Under the pieces are notes generated by a model. The model did not search any database, was not told the DNA's origin, and saw only the letters and a program-made list of their open reading frames with translations. Both the position numbers and the translations under genes were made by a program. From the NCBI GenBank assembly GCA_021796315.1, contig JAJYOH010000432.1, positions 1 to 5,419 on the forward strand: a DNA stretch of 5,419 nucleotides, read 5' to 3'. Source of the stretch: Chloroflexota bacterium (GTDB lineage Bacteria > Chloroflexota > Anaerolineae > Anaerolineales > Villigracilaceae). Shown piece by piece: positions 1 through 5,352 of the stretch (positions are counted from its first letter, which is position 1; the number at the start of each line of letters is the position of its first letter).

Positions 1-7
1 CCAGGCT

Positions 8-30
8 GTTCCAACGCTGAGCGTTGGAAC
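8..30. repeat. Perfect short palindrome (10-bp arms, 3-nt loop)
   Basis: The arms GTTCCAACGC (8-17) and GCGTTGGAAC (21-30) are exact reverse complements around a TGA loop. No T-tract follows on either strand (AAGGAGAAAA on the right), so it is a poor intrinsic terminator. From memory, similar GTTCC/GGAAC palindromes are dispersed in intergenic DNA of Chloroflexota and cyanobacteria; that link is recollection, not a search. It could also be the tail structure of a gene lying left of the window. Confidence 0.75.
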
Positions 31-37
31 AAGGAGA

Positions 38-204
38 AAATAACGCAACGGGCTTATGATTTCTTGCAGGGAAATCTATCCCATACCGGCTTCCGGACTC
101 CCAAACGCTCACGCCCCGTCAGCGTTCCCGCGGTGTTATCCCTTCAAGGATACACTGACGCCACGTCCCAGGCAAGTTCATTCTAATAACGCAGGCCGTT
201 AGAC
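38..204 (+). other. Putative integron attC-like recombination site
   Basis: The right end GTTAGAC (198-204) fits the R' core consensus GTTRRRY. Its GTTA pairs with TAAC at 41-44, a possible though degenerate R''. Just inside are two unpaired 7-nt spacers (45-51 and 191-197), then ATAAC (186-190) pairing with G-TTAT (52, 54-57) with C53 left extrahelical, as expected for L' and L''. Pairing continues inward: CTTGC (63-67) with GCAAG (172-176), GGGA (69-72) with TCCC (166-169), CGTCA (117-121) with TGACG (156-160), and GTGT(T)ATCC (133-141) with GGATACAC (148-155). At about 165 nt it is long for an attC, and the outer R'' match is only four bases. No second site follows the next gene and no integrase is in the window, so this would be a lone or decayed site. 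The alternative is an unrelated imperfect inverted repeat. Confidence 0.4.
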
Positions 205-235
205 GCTTAGGCGATAGTTTTTCATCTGCGTTTCT

Positions 236-264
236 TTTACAAGGTTTTTACATCTAGATAAACT
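236..264 (+). promoter_or_regulatory. Candidate sigma70-type promoter with a palindrome over the -10
   Basis: TTTACA (236-241) matches the -35 consensus at 5 of 6 bases. A 17-bp spacer separates it from TAAACT (259-264), a 4 of 6 match to TATAAT. The predicted start near 271 would leave almost no leader for the ATG at 276, which favours the ATG at 297 or a leaderless message. The inverted repeat TCTAG-ATAAA-CTAGA (253-267) covers the -10 and could be an operator. This rests on pattern matching only; an AT-rich stretch yields such matches by chance. Confidence 0.25.
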
Positions 265-275
265 AGAGATGACGA

Positions 276-1418
276 ATGGCAACTATCATAAAACCCATGA
301 AAAGAAAATTAATACTCATAGTCGCGGCAACTGTACTTTCGTGCAGGTTTACTGCATCATCTCCCACTGTCACACCACTGGCAAATAGCCCGACAGCAAC
401 AAGCACAACCCCTACTCTCGTTGTCACTTCACCTGCCAACACTTCTTATGACTGGTCTGCTCTTGAACAAACGTTGGAAAACTTTGTTCCAGAAAAGGTA
501 GATGGTCTGACCTTTCTTCTTGCCAAAAATGGACAAGTGATATATGAAAAAGCGCTTGGTAATCAAACCATGGACAGTTTTTTGCCCATTGCTTCATCTA
601 CCAAAATGCCTTCGGCGGTAGTAATTTTGACATTGGTAGAAGATGGATTGCTTGACTTAGACGAACCTATTGCCGCTTATTTACAAGGGCACATCAACTG
701 GCCCGCTGATAAAGCCGCCATAACAACACGCATGTTGCTGAACCATACTTCAGGTTTGCTTGGGTCCCCAGATTGTATTAAGCATAGCTGGCAGGGGACT
801 TTGCAAGAATGCGCCCAAGAAATTGCCAATGCGCCGCTAGAGTTTTCTCCTGGGACACAGTTCGCCTATGGCGGTGGGAGTTTTCAGGTGGCTGGCTACG
901 TTGCTGAAGTTGTGAGCGGTAAATCATGGAACGACTTGTTTCAAGAACGCCTTGCTGCACCACTTGGACTGGAGCAGTTCACCTACAGCGGCGGCACATT
1001 AGGTAGTGACACTAACCCGCGCATTGCTGGCGGCGCTTCTTCCACTGTGTATGATTACAACAAAATCCTACAAATGATTTTAAGCAATCGCGATTACAAT
1101 CCAGGGATACGCGTCCTGTCTCCTGAAAGCATTACGATGATGTCTACCAGTCAAATAACAGGCTTGCCGCTCTTGCGTAGTCCTGGCGAAGACGACCTAT
1201 TGTTAGGATACAGTTTCGGGTTTTGGATTTCAGACCCCTCTCTCCACCCAGGCAGTAATGGACCTGAATTGAGCGACCAGGGCGCGTTCGGTTGCACTCC
1301 CTGGATAGACTTTGATCTGGGGTACTCCGCTGTCTTGCTTATCAAAGACCGCACAAGAACTGGAACAGAGATTTGGAACGCCATTCGACCAATTATTATT
1401 CACGAGCTCTCACGTTGA
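276..1418 (+). CDS. Serine hydrolase, class C beta-lactamase/esterase family, probable lipoprotein
   Basis: This is a 380-residue member of the beta-lactamase class C / penicillin-binding-protein-like serine hydrolase superfamily. MKRK (8-11), a hydrophobic stretch (12-21) and VLSC (20-23) suggest a type II signal peptide with lipidation at Cys23; the lipobox is not ideal. A Thr/Pro/Ser-rich linker (about 27-56) leads to the catalytic domain. The nucleophile motif SxxK is S107-S-T-K110, LLNHTSGL is at 154-161, and PGTQFAYGGG follows at 192-201, where Tyr198 sits in place of the YxN tyrosine but the usual Asn is Gly. The C-terminal box reads GAFGCTPWID (about 337-346) instead of KTG or HxG. 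These variants recur in an esterase-like branch, so the substrate is unknown and beta-lactam hydrolysis should not be assumed. It probably acts on the outer face of the cell envelope. The start is uncertain: neither ATG 276 nor ATG 297 has a good ribosome binding site, and 297 gives a more usual signal peptide. The sequence looks more AT-rich than the aminotransferase. Confidence 0.85.
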   Translation: MATIIKPMKRKLILIVAATVLSCRFTASSPTVTPLANSPTATSTTPTLVVTSPANTSYDWSALEQTLENFVPEKVDGLTFLLAKNGQVIYEKALGNQTMDSFLPIASSTKMPSAVVILTLVEDGLLDLDEPIAAYLQGHINWPADKAAITTRMLLNHTSGLLGSPDCIKHSWQGTLQECAQEIANAPLEFSPGTQFAYGGGSFQVAGYVAEVVSGKSWNDLFQERLAAPLGLEQFTYSGGTLGSDTNPRIAGGASSTVYDYNKILQMILSNRDYNPGIRVLSPESITMMSTSQITGLPLLRSPGEDDLLLGYSFGFWISDPSLHPGSNGPELSDQGAFGCTPWIDFDLGYSAVLLIKDRTRTGTEIWNAIRPIIIHELSR

Positions 1419-1437
1419 TGACGCTAATCCTTCCTGA

Positions 1438-1527
1438 ATATACATAGGTTGGCAAGGCGACCCGCTTCCCTGGCTGCCTGATCCGGAGAATCCATCCATC
1501 CGCTGCCGGACACTGGTCGATAGGTGA
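1438..1527 (+). pseudogene. Possible short remnant of a broken gene
   Basis: Between the hydrolase and the radical SAM gene, the frame starting at 1447 reads GWQGDPLPWLPDPENPSIRC and then RTLVDR before a TGA and a TAG (1525-1530). DPLPWLL-(E/D)PENPSVRY-type openings are, from memory, the N-terminus of a helical-repeat-like protein family common in Anaerolineae. The piece has no start codon or ribosome binding site and begins directly after a stop, so if it is homologous it is debris rather than a working gene. It could also be a chance peptide. The remaining bases of this 118-bp gap show no convincing terminator for the hydrolase. Confidence 0.3.
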
Positions 1528-1536
1528 TAGGACAAA

Positions 1537-2481
1537 ATGAATAGTTTTTTAACGGATCAACTGATAAGATGTGAATGCTGCCCGCGCAATTGCAGGATAA
1601 ACCGGCTTGAAGGACAGTCCGGGTTTTGCAGGGTTCATGCTGACATTCAAATCTCACATGCCGGCCTGCATTTTGGAGAAGAACCTCCCATCTCAGGGAC
1701 AAAAGGTTCGGGTGCCATTTTTTTCGCCGGATGTAATCTTCGTTGTGTGTTTTGCCAAAATTATCAGATCAGCCAGGAATTTCGACACAGCCCCACCCGC
1801 ACTTTGACCATTGACGAGCTTGCGTCTGAAATGCTGCGCCTCCAGGATCTAGGCGCTCATAATATTAATTTTGTTTCGCCTTCTCACATGATTTTTCAAA
1901 TGGCCGATGCAATTAAAGTAGCAAAGGAAAAAGGGCTTGTTATTCCCGTTGTATACAATTCCAATGGATACGATTCAGTGGAGGCACTCAGGCAGATCAA
2001 AGGTCTGGTGGACATATATCTTCCCGACATCAAATATCTGGATAATGGAATCGGAAGGCAGTTTTCAGCAGTACGCGATTATGCTGAGATCGTCCCCGGT
2101 GTTCTCAGCGAGATGCTGGATCAGGTAGGTCATCTGGAAGTGGATGATGACGGCATTGCGACTCGGGGACTTTTAGTCCGACATCTGGTATTGCCCGGCA
2201 ATCTGGAAAACAGCCGAAAGTGCCTGCGTTTTCTGTCAGGTCTATCGACGGACACTTTCGTCAGCATTATGTCGCAATATTCTCCTCAATATAAAGCAAG
2301 CAACCACCCCGAGATAAACCGGACTCTCTCGGAAGCCGAATATGATGAGATCATGGGCTTTGCGCTTGATCTCGGTCTTGAGAATGCATTTGTTCAGGAA
2401 CTTGAAAGTCAGGATCAATGCCTGCCCGACTTTACACAGGAGCGACCATTCAACTTCGCTTCAACGGCCGGGACCTTGTAG
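1537..2481 (+). CDS. Radical SAM protein, PflX-like (COG1313)
   Basis: This 314-residue protein has the layout of PflX, a homologue of pyruvate formate-lyase activating enzymes with no firmly established substrate. A Cys-rich N-terminal segment (Cys12, Cys14, Cys15, Cys19, Cys31, as CxxCPRNC...GFC) may bind a metal or a second cluster. The radical SAM motif CxxxCxxC is Cys66-NLR-Cys70-VF-Cys73, which holds the 4Fe-4S cluster that cleaves S-adenosylmethionine. Other typical stretches are HFGEEPPISGTKGSG (45-59), YLPDIKYLD (161-169), VRHLVLPGNLENS (about 204-216) and MSQYSPQYKA (245-254). The C-terminus ELESQDQCLPDF also fits, so the protein is full length. The start is supported by purine-rich AGGTG (1522-1526) and AGGA (1529-1532) upstream of the ATG. 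It should be a cytoplasmic, oxygen-sensitive enzyme. No glycyl-radical enzyme lies beside it, so the target cannot be inferred from context. It appears to be a single-gene unit ending at a strong hairpin. Confidence 0.92.
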   Translation: MNSFLTDQLIRCECCPRNCRINRLEGQSGFCRVHADIQISHAGLHFGEEPPISGTKGSGAIFFAGCNLRCVFCQNYQISQEFRHSPTRTLTIDELASEMLRLQDLGAHNINFVSPSHMIFQMADAIKVAKEKGLVIPVVYNSNGYDSVEALRQIKGLVDIYLPDIKYLDNGIGRQFSAVRDYAEIVPGVLSEMLDQVGHLEVDDDGIATRGLLVRHLVLPGNLENSRKCLRFLSGLSTDTFVSIMSQYSPQYKASNHPEINRTLSEAEYDEIMGFALDLGLENAFVQELESQDQCLPDFTQERPFNFASTAGTL

Positions 2482-2529
2482 CGCGAAACGCTTCGCGATA
2501 AATATTATCCACGCCCAAACCGGATTCCT

Positions 2530-2568
2530 AAATGCGGCAGTCACTTTGAAAGCGACTGCCGCATTTTT
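2530..2568 (+). terminator. Rho-independent terminator after the radical SAM gene
   Basis: A perfect 13-bp stem is formed by AAATGCGGCAGTC (2530-2542) and GACTGCCGCATTT (2554-2566) around an 11-nt loop, with a T-run at 2564-2568. It lies about 50 bp past the stop codon. A smaller hairpin, CGCGAA/TTCGCG (2482-2487 and 2492-2497), sits immediately after the stop and lacks a T-tract. Confidence 0.85.
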
Positions 2569-2736
2569 ATTTCATCGCCACCCTATGCAAAACCAAAAGC
2601 CCCTCAGCCAGTTTCTCTCTGCAATAGATCCACGGTTGGTTATCCAAATAATCAATACAGATTTGACGAGGGAAGGCCAATTCAATACATAGTAAGTAAT
2701 ATGAGTAAGCAAGCTATTGATAAATAGGCCATAATA
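2569..2736. other. Gap between two terminators, no recognisable gene
   Basis: About 170 bp separate the radical SAM terminator from the aminotransferase terminator. The only ATG-started frame of any length is 2585-2692 (35 codons, MQNQKPLSQFLSAIDPRLV...). It has no ribosome binding site and no family that I recognise. Because transcription is stopped on both sides, a working gene here would need its own promoter, which I do not see. It may be debris of a lost gene. Confidence 0.4.
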
Positions 2737-2772
2737 AAAAAAAGCGCGTCCTTTCGTGGACGCGCTTTTTTT
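2737..2772 (-). terminator. Bidirectional terminator of the aminotransferase gene
   Basis: GCGCGTCC (2744-2751) pairs with GGACGCGC (2758-2765) around the loop TTTCGT. The stem is flanked by seven A (2737-2743) and seven T (2766-2772), so it carries a U-tract on either strand. It begins five bases after the minus-strand stop codon at 2777 and would also block plus-strand read-through. Confidence 0.9.
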
Positions 2773-2776
2773 ATCT

Positions 2777-4126
2777 TTACTTCACTGCTTTATCCGTAAT
2801 CTTCAAGGCTTCATCCAACACATTAAAGCCTTCCTTCAATTGCTCTTCCGAAATAATCAGCGGCGGGATGATCAACGCGGTGTGCCAATGCACATCCAAA
2901 AACAATCCATGATCGAAACAATATTTCTTGAAGGCGGTCATCTCCGGGCTGGACGAATTCCACGGCGCCATCGGTTCCTTCGTCTCGCGGTTCCTGACCA
3001 GCTCGACGATGCCGAACAACCCAATCGAGCGGACTTCACCGACGGATGGATGCGCTTCGCCCAGATCGGTCAGCATCCGCTTCAACACCGGACCCATAGC
3101 GGCTGCGTGCTCGACGATTTTGTCCTGTCTCATCACGTTGATATTCGCGATGGCCGCTGCCAATGAAATCGGATGCGATGTATAAGTCAGGCCTGCTTTG
3201 TAAGCGGTCTCGTCAAATTTCGCTGCGATCCCCGGCTTCATTGCCACCGCGCCCAGCGGCGCATACGCGGATGTGAGTCCTTTTGCCATCGTCATAATAT
3301 CGGGGACAACATTCCAATGATTGACCGCGAACCATTTTCCAGTCCGGCCAAATCCGCTCATGACTTCATCGGCGATCATCACGATTCCATATTTATCACA
3401 CAAGGCGCGCACGCCCTGCATGTATCCGTCCGGCGGGACGATGATGCCATTTGTGCCGGTAACCGATTCCATTAAGATGGCAGCAATCGTTTCCGGGTCT
3501 TCGTATTGGATGATCTCTTCAAGATGATTCAAATAATCGCGTGTGAAGTCTGCTTCGGAAATATTCGGATTGGATCGATGAAAGGTCGAGCGATAGCGGT
3601 ACGGGTCCAGGAAATGAACGATGCCCGGCATCAACATCGGTTCCCATGCCACGCGCCGCGGATCGCCAGTCGCAGCCATCGCGCCCGCTGTCGCACCGTG
3701 ATAGGAACGATAACGAGTCAAAATTTTGTAGCGGCCAGTATAGCCGCGCGCAAGTTTAATCGCATTCTCGTTGGCGTCCGCGCCACCCAGCGTGAACAGG
3801 ACTTTGGTCAGTTGTCCGCCGGGCGAAATCTCTGCAACCATCTGGCTCGCCAGCGCACGAACTCTATTGGTCATGCTCGGCGCGGTATACGGCAATGTGC
3901 GCGCCTGCTCGACCATGGCTTCGATCACGCGCTCATCGCCGTGGCCAATGTTGACGCACATGGTCATCGAGTTGAAATCGAGATAACGTTTGTCGTTCAC
4001 ATCCCAGAAATAAACGCCTTTGGCGCGTTTGACTGGGATCGGATTTACTTTGGCTTGCGCCGACCACGTCCAGAAGACGTGTTCTTTCGAGAGCGGGAGA
4101 ATTTCATCATCGGGGAGATCGAACAT
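2777..4126 (-). CDS. Class III PLP-dependent aminotransferase
   Basis: This is a cytoplasmic pyridoxal-phosphate transaminase of fold type I, class III (omega-aminotransferase family). I use the ATG at 4126 (449 residues) because GAGG lies five bases before it; an upstream in-frame ATG at 4174 would add 16 residues encoded by a repeat. Residue numbers here count from that longer frame. Lys298 in TMAKGLTSA should form the Schiff base with PLP. Asp269 in IADEVMSGFGRTG should contact the pyridine nitrogen. GGADANENAIK (130-140) and Thr332 in TYTSHP bind the phosphate, and YHG (158-160) stacks on the ring. The N-terminal SKEHVFWTWSAQ and the length resemble enzymes annotated as taurine-pyruvate or aspartate-family aminotransferases, but the substrate cannot be read from the sequence. 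No pathway partner lies beside it: it is a single-gene unit with its own TATAAT box and terminator. All key residues are present, so it should be active. Confidence 0.92.
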   Translation of the reverse strand: MFDLPDDEILPLSKEHVFWTWSAQAKVNPIPVKRAKGVYFWDVNDKRYLDFNSMTMCVNIGHGDERVIEAMVEQARTLPYTAPSMTNRVRALASQMVAEISPGGQLTKVLFTLGGADANENAIKLARGYTGRYKILTRYRSYHGATAGAMAATGDPRRVAWEPMLMPGIVHFLDPYRYRSTFHRSNPNISEADFTRDYLNHLEEIIQYEDPETIAAILMESVTGTNGIIVPPDGYMQGVRALCDKYGIVMIADEVMSGFGRTGKWFAVNHWNVVPDIMTMAKGLTSAYAPLGAVAMKPGIAAKFDETAYKAGLTYTSHPISLAAAIANINVMRQDKIVEHAAAMGPVLKRMLTDLGEAHPSVGEVRSIGLFGIVELVRNRETKEPMAPWNSSSPEMTAFKKYCFDHGLFLDVHWHTALIIPPLIISEEQLKEGFNVLDEALKITDKAVK

Positions 4127-4137
4127 TTTTGCCTCAG
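4124..4137 (-). promoter_or_regulatory. Ribosome binding site that fixes the aminotransferase start
   Basis: On the minus strand the sequence reads CTGAGGCAAAAATG, placing GAGG five bases before the ATG at 4126-4124. The alternative in-frame ATG at 4174 lies too close to the predicted transcription start and is followed by the 14-bp repeat rather than family-like protein sequence. Confidence 0.7.
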
Positions 4138-4142
4138 CGAAT

Positions 4143-4170
4143 TTACGATTTGCGAATTGCGATTTGCGCA
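4143..4170. repeat. Tandem 14-bp repeat in the aminotransferase leader
   Basis: TTACGATTTGCGAA (4143-4156) is followed directly by TTGCGATTTGCGCA (4157-4170), identical at 12 of 14 positions. A partial third unit, GCGAATTT, overlaps the left edge (4137-4144). It lies between the -10 box and the start codon, so it would be in the 5' leader of the aminotransferase message. Confidence 0.65.
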
Positions 4171-4176
4171 TCAAGA

Positions 4177-4182
4177 ATTATA
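4177..4182 (-). promoter_or_regulatory. Perfect TATAAT -10 box for the aminotransferase
   Basis: The minus strand carries TATAAT, with a predicted start near 4170 and a leader of roughly 45 nt. No good -35 hexamer sits 16-18 bp upstream (the region is GGGCGGGGAT), so an activator or an alternative element may be needed. The match also reads as TATAAT on the plus strand (4179-4184), just ahead of the decayed kinase. Confidence 0.4.
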
Positions 4183-4193
4183 ATCCCCGCCCT

Positions 4194-4461
4194 ATGGAAT
4201 CTTTTCCTTATAAACGCTGGCTGTGATTGGTGTGACCGGTTCCGGCAAATCCACGCTTGCAAAACAACCTGCGGAAAAACCCCATCCCAACTTTGCGCTT
4301 CGTCGAAAAGCAAACTGGCACGAGGCAGACAATAATATTAAAAGGCTATTGTCGGAAAAATCTTTGTTCCACTGACTATTTAAAGCCTACTGGCGGCGCA
4401 AGAGTAAAATTCCTATGGAGTTAAATCAGCCTGATCATGCTCAATACAACAACCAATTATT
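4194..4461 (+). pseudogene. Decayed P-loop kinase (adenylate-kinase/topology-modulation-like)
   Basis: The ATG at 4194 opens MESFPYKRWL and hits TGA at 4224-4226. The neighbouring frame from 4223 continues VIGVTGSGKSTLAKQ with an intact Walker A motif (GVTGSGKST), so one frameshift near 4222 splits the N-terminus. The same frame reads on through PHPNF and RRKANWHEADN, resembling the PHIELDAL...PNWTEAD region of this kinase family, to a TGA at 4373-4375. Directly after it, still in frame, LFKAYWRRKSKIPMELNQPDHA looks like the C-terminal YWRRRREYP-L--QPEHA segment of the same family. About 90 codons remain against roughly 170-190 for a full member, so the central and LID-like parts are gone. 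A frameshift, an internal deletion and a stop together argue for a pseudogene. Family names are from memory of motif patterns. It runs tail-to-tail into the SH3 lipoprotein gene. Confidence 0.65.
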
Positions 4462-5262
4462 TTATGGCGCTGGCGTCGCAATTGGAAGTGCCGCCTGCGA
4501 ACCCGATAGTTTTACCAAAGATGCATACACCCAGGCGGTTTGTCCCGGTTGGCTGGGGATATCGATGAGAATCCATGAGCCATCAGTGGACTGGGCAAGA
4601 GCTTGAGCTGTCTGTCCAATCTCCAACGATCCTATGGTTTTCGCATCAAGCTTTGGCAGGGAACGCAAATTAGCAATGGCTGGACCAGGGTTTGTTACAC
4701 TAATGCCACCTTGCACTGATGTCTCGTTTGCCAACGGCGTTGTTGCCAAAGGTGTCTGATTTAAAATCAACGGAGTGGCATTTGGAACAATCGTCACACC
4801 CAGCAAGCGCGCAAGCTCAAGGGTATATTCGTCGTGTTGCTGGCGCGCAGTTTCAATACCCTGGCTAACAGTCTTCTGATCGGCTCCGCCCATGAAACCA
4901 ATTAACGTATTAATTACTGTATTCATGTGGAGCAATTGTTTGCCCTTGAGAGTATTGAGACAAGAGGGGACTTGCTGATCCTCGGCATCGCGGCGAATCC
5001 GTTGAAGGCCTGAAATCGCTGTGCTGATCTGATTTCGTGGCGTATTGGCGGCTAGCAGGGATGCATCGTCAAATTCGCGCATAAGTTTATGAACTTTATC
5101 GACCTCCACTTTTATATTATCAGGCGCGCATGGATCAGGGGTAGATGTAAATGTAGGAGTATACGTAGGAGTTGTAATGGCTGTTTGATTACTTCCGCAA
5201 CCAGCTAAAAGCAATGAGGTGGAAATCAAAGCCCAAAGAATAAAAAGGCGGGAAATTTTCAT
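4462..5262 (-). CDS. SH3-domain lipoprotein
   Basis: This is a 266-residue exported lipoprotein. The n-region MKISR, a hydrophobic core (6-19) and the lipobox LAGC give lipidation at Cys22. A Thr/Pro-rich linker (about 27-44, TPTYTPTFTSTPDP) follows, then a mostly helical, charged segment (about 45-155) that I do not recognise, with cysteines at 45 and 100 that could form a disulfide. After a second Thr/Pro-rich linker, residues about 190-254 look like a bacterial SH3 (SH3_3) domain: IANLRSLPKLDAKTIGSLEIGQTAQALAQSTDGSWILI...TAWVYASLVKLSG. Such domains usually bind peptidoglycan or surface ligands. The protein ends in a short ALPIATPAP tail. The start is clear: GAGG lies nine bases before the ATG. 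Its promoter is just upstream, and no convincing terminator lies before the converging kinase remnant. The specific role is unknown. Confidence 0.88.
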   Translation of the reverse strand: MKISRLFILWALISTSLLLAGCGSNQTAITTPTYTPTFTSTPDPCAPDNIKVEVDKVHKLMREFDDASLLAANTPRNQISTAISGLQRIRRDAEDQQVPSCLNTLKGKQLLHMNTVINTLIGFMGGADQKTVSQGIETARQQHDEYTLELARLLGVTIVPNATPLILNQTPLATTPLANETSVQGGISVTNPGPAIANLRSLPKLDAKTIGSLEIGQTAQALAQSTDGSWILIDIPSQPGQTAWVYASLVKLSGSQAALPIATPAP

Positions 5263-5281
5263 AGTCTCTTACCTCAAATAA

Positions 5282-5317
5282 ATTTAGAGGGACGGCCAAT
5301 TAGCCGTCCCTCTAAAT
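5282..5317 (-). terminator. Hairpin terminator of the upstream minus-strand gene
   Basis: A perfect 15-bp stem, ATTTAGAGGGACGGC (5282-5296) with GCCGTCCCTCTAAAT (5303-5317), closes a 6-nt loop. It lies 35 bp past the stop of the partial gene at the right edge. On the minus strand the following TTATTT is only a weak U-tract, so termination may be incomplete. Confidence 0.7.
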
Positions 5318-5344
5318 AATATATCAACAAAAAACGAATTTCAA
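5316..5344 (-). promoter_or_regulatory. Sigma70-type promoter of the SH3 lipoprotein
   Basis: On the minus strand TTGAAA (5344-5339) and TATTAT (5321-5316) each match the consensus at 5 of 6 bases, with a 17-bp spacer. The predicted start near 5309 gives a leader of about 45 nt containing the GAGG site. The -10 overlaps the upstream arm of the terminator hairpin. Confidence 0.5.
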
Positions 5345-5352
5345 AACAGCGC

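Noticed and set aside
1..186. Plus-strand open frame running from the window edge to TAA at 184-186
   Set aside because: It crosses the palindrome and the whole attC-like inverted repeat, has no start in view, and its translation shows no family-like pattern. Open by chance is the simpler reading.
1424..1702. Minus-strand open frame across the start of the radical SAM gene
   Set aside because: It overlaps the conserved Cys-rich N-terminus of the radical SAM protein on the other strand and shows no domain of its own.
2585..2692. 35-codon plus-strand frame between the two terminators
   Set aside because: It has no ribosome binding site or promoter and no recognised family; it is described only as part of the gap.
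2756..3166. Plus-strand open frame opposite the 3' end of the aminotransferase
   Set aside because: It begins inside the bidirectional terminator and is another antisense shadow of the aminotransferase coding sequence.
3506..4183. Long plus-strand open frame (225 codons) opposite the aminotransferase
   Set aside because: It lies wholly antisense to a gene with all its catalytic residues, is rich in Arg, His and Cys as codon-biased shadows are, and has no ribosome binding site or motif.
4415..4606. Plus-strand ATG frame overlapping the 3' end of the SH3 lipoprotein gene
   Set aside because: Its first ~15 residues are the tail of the decayed kinase and the rest is antisense to the lipoprotein, so it is not a separate gene.
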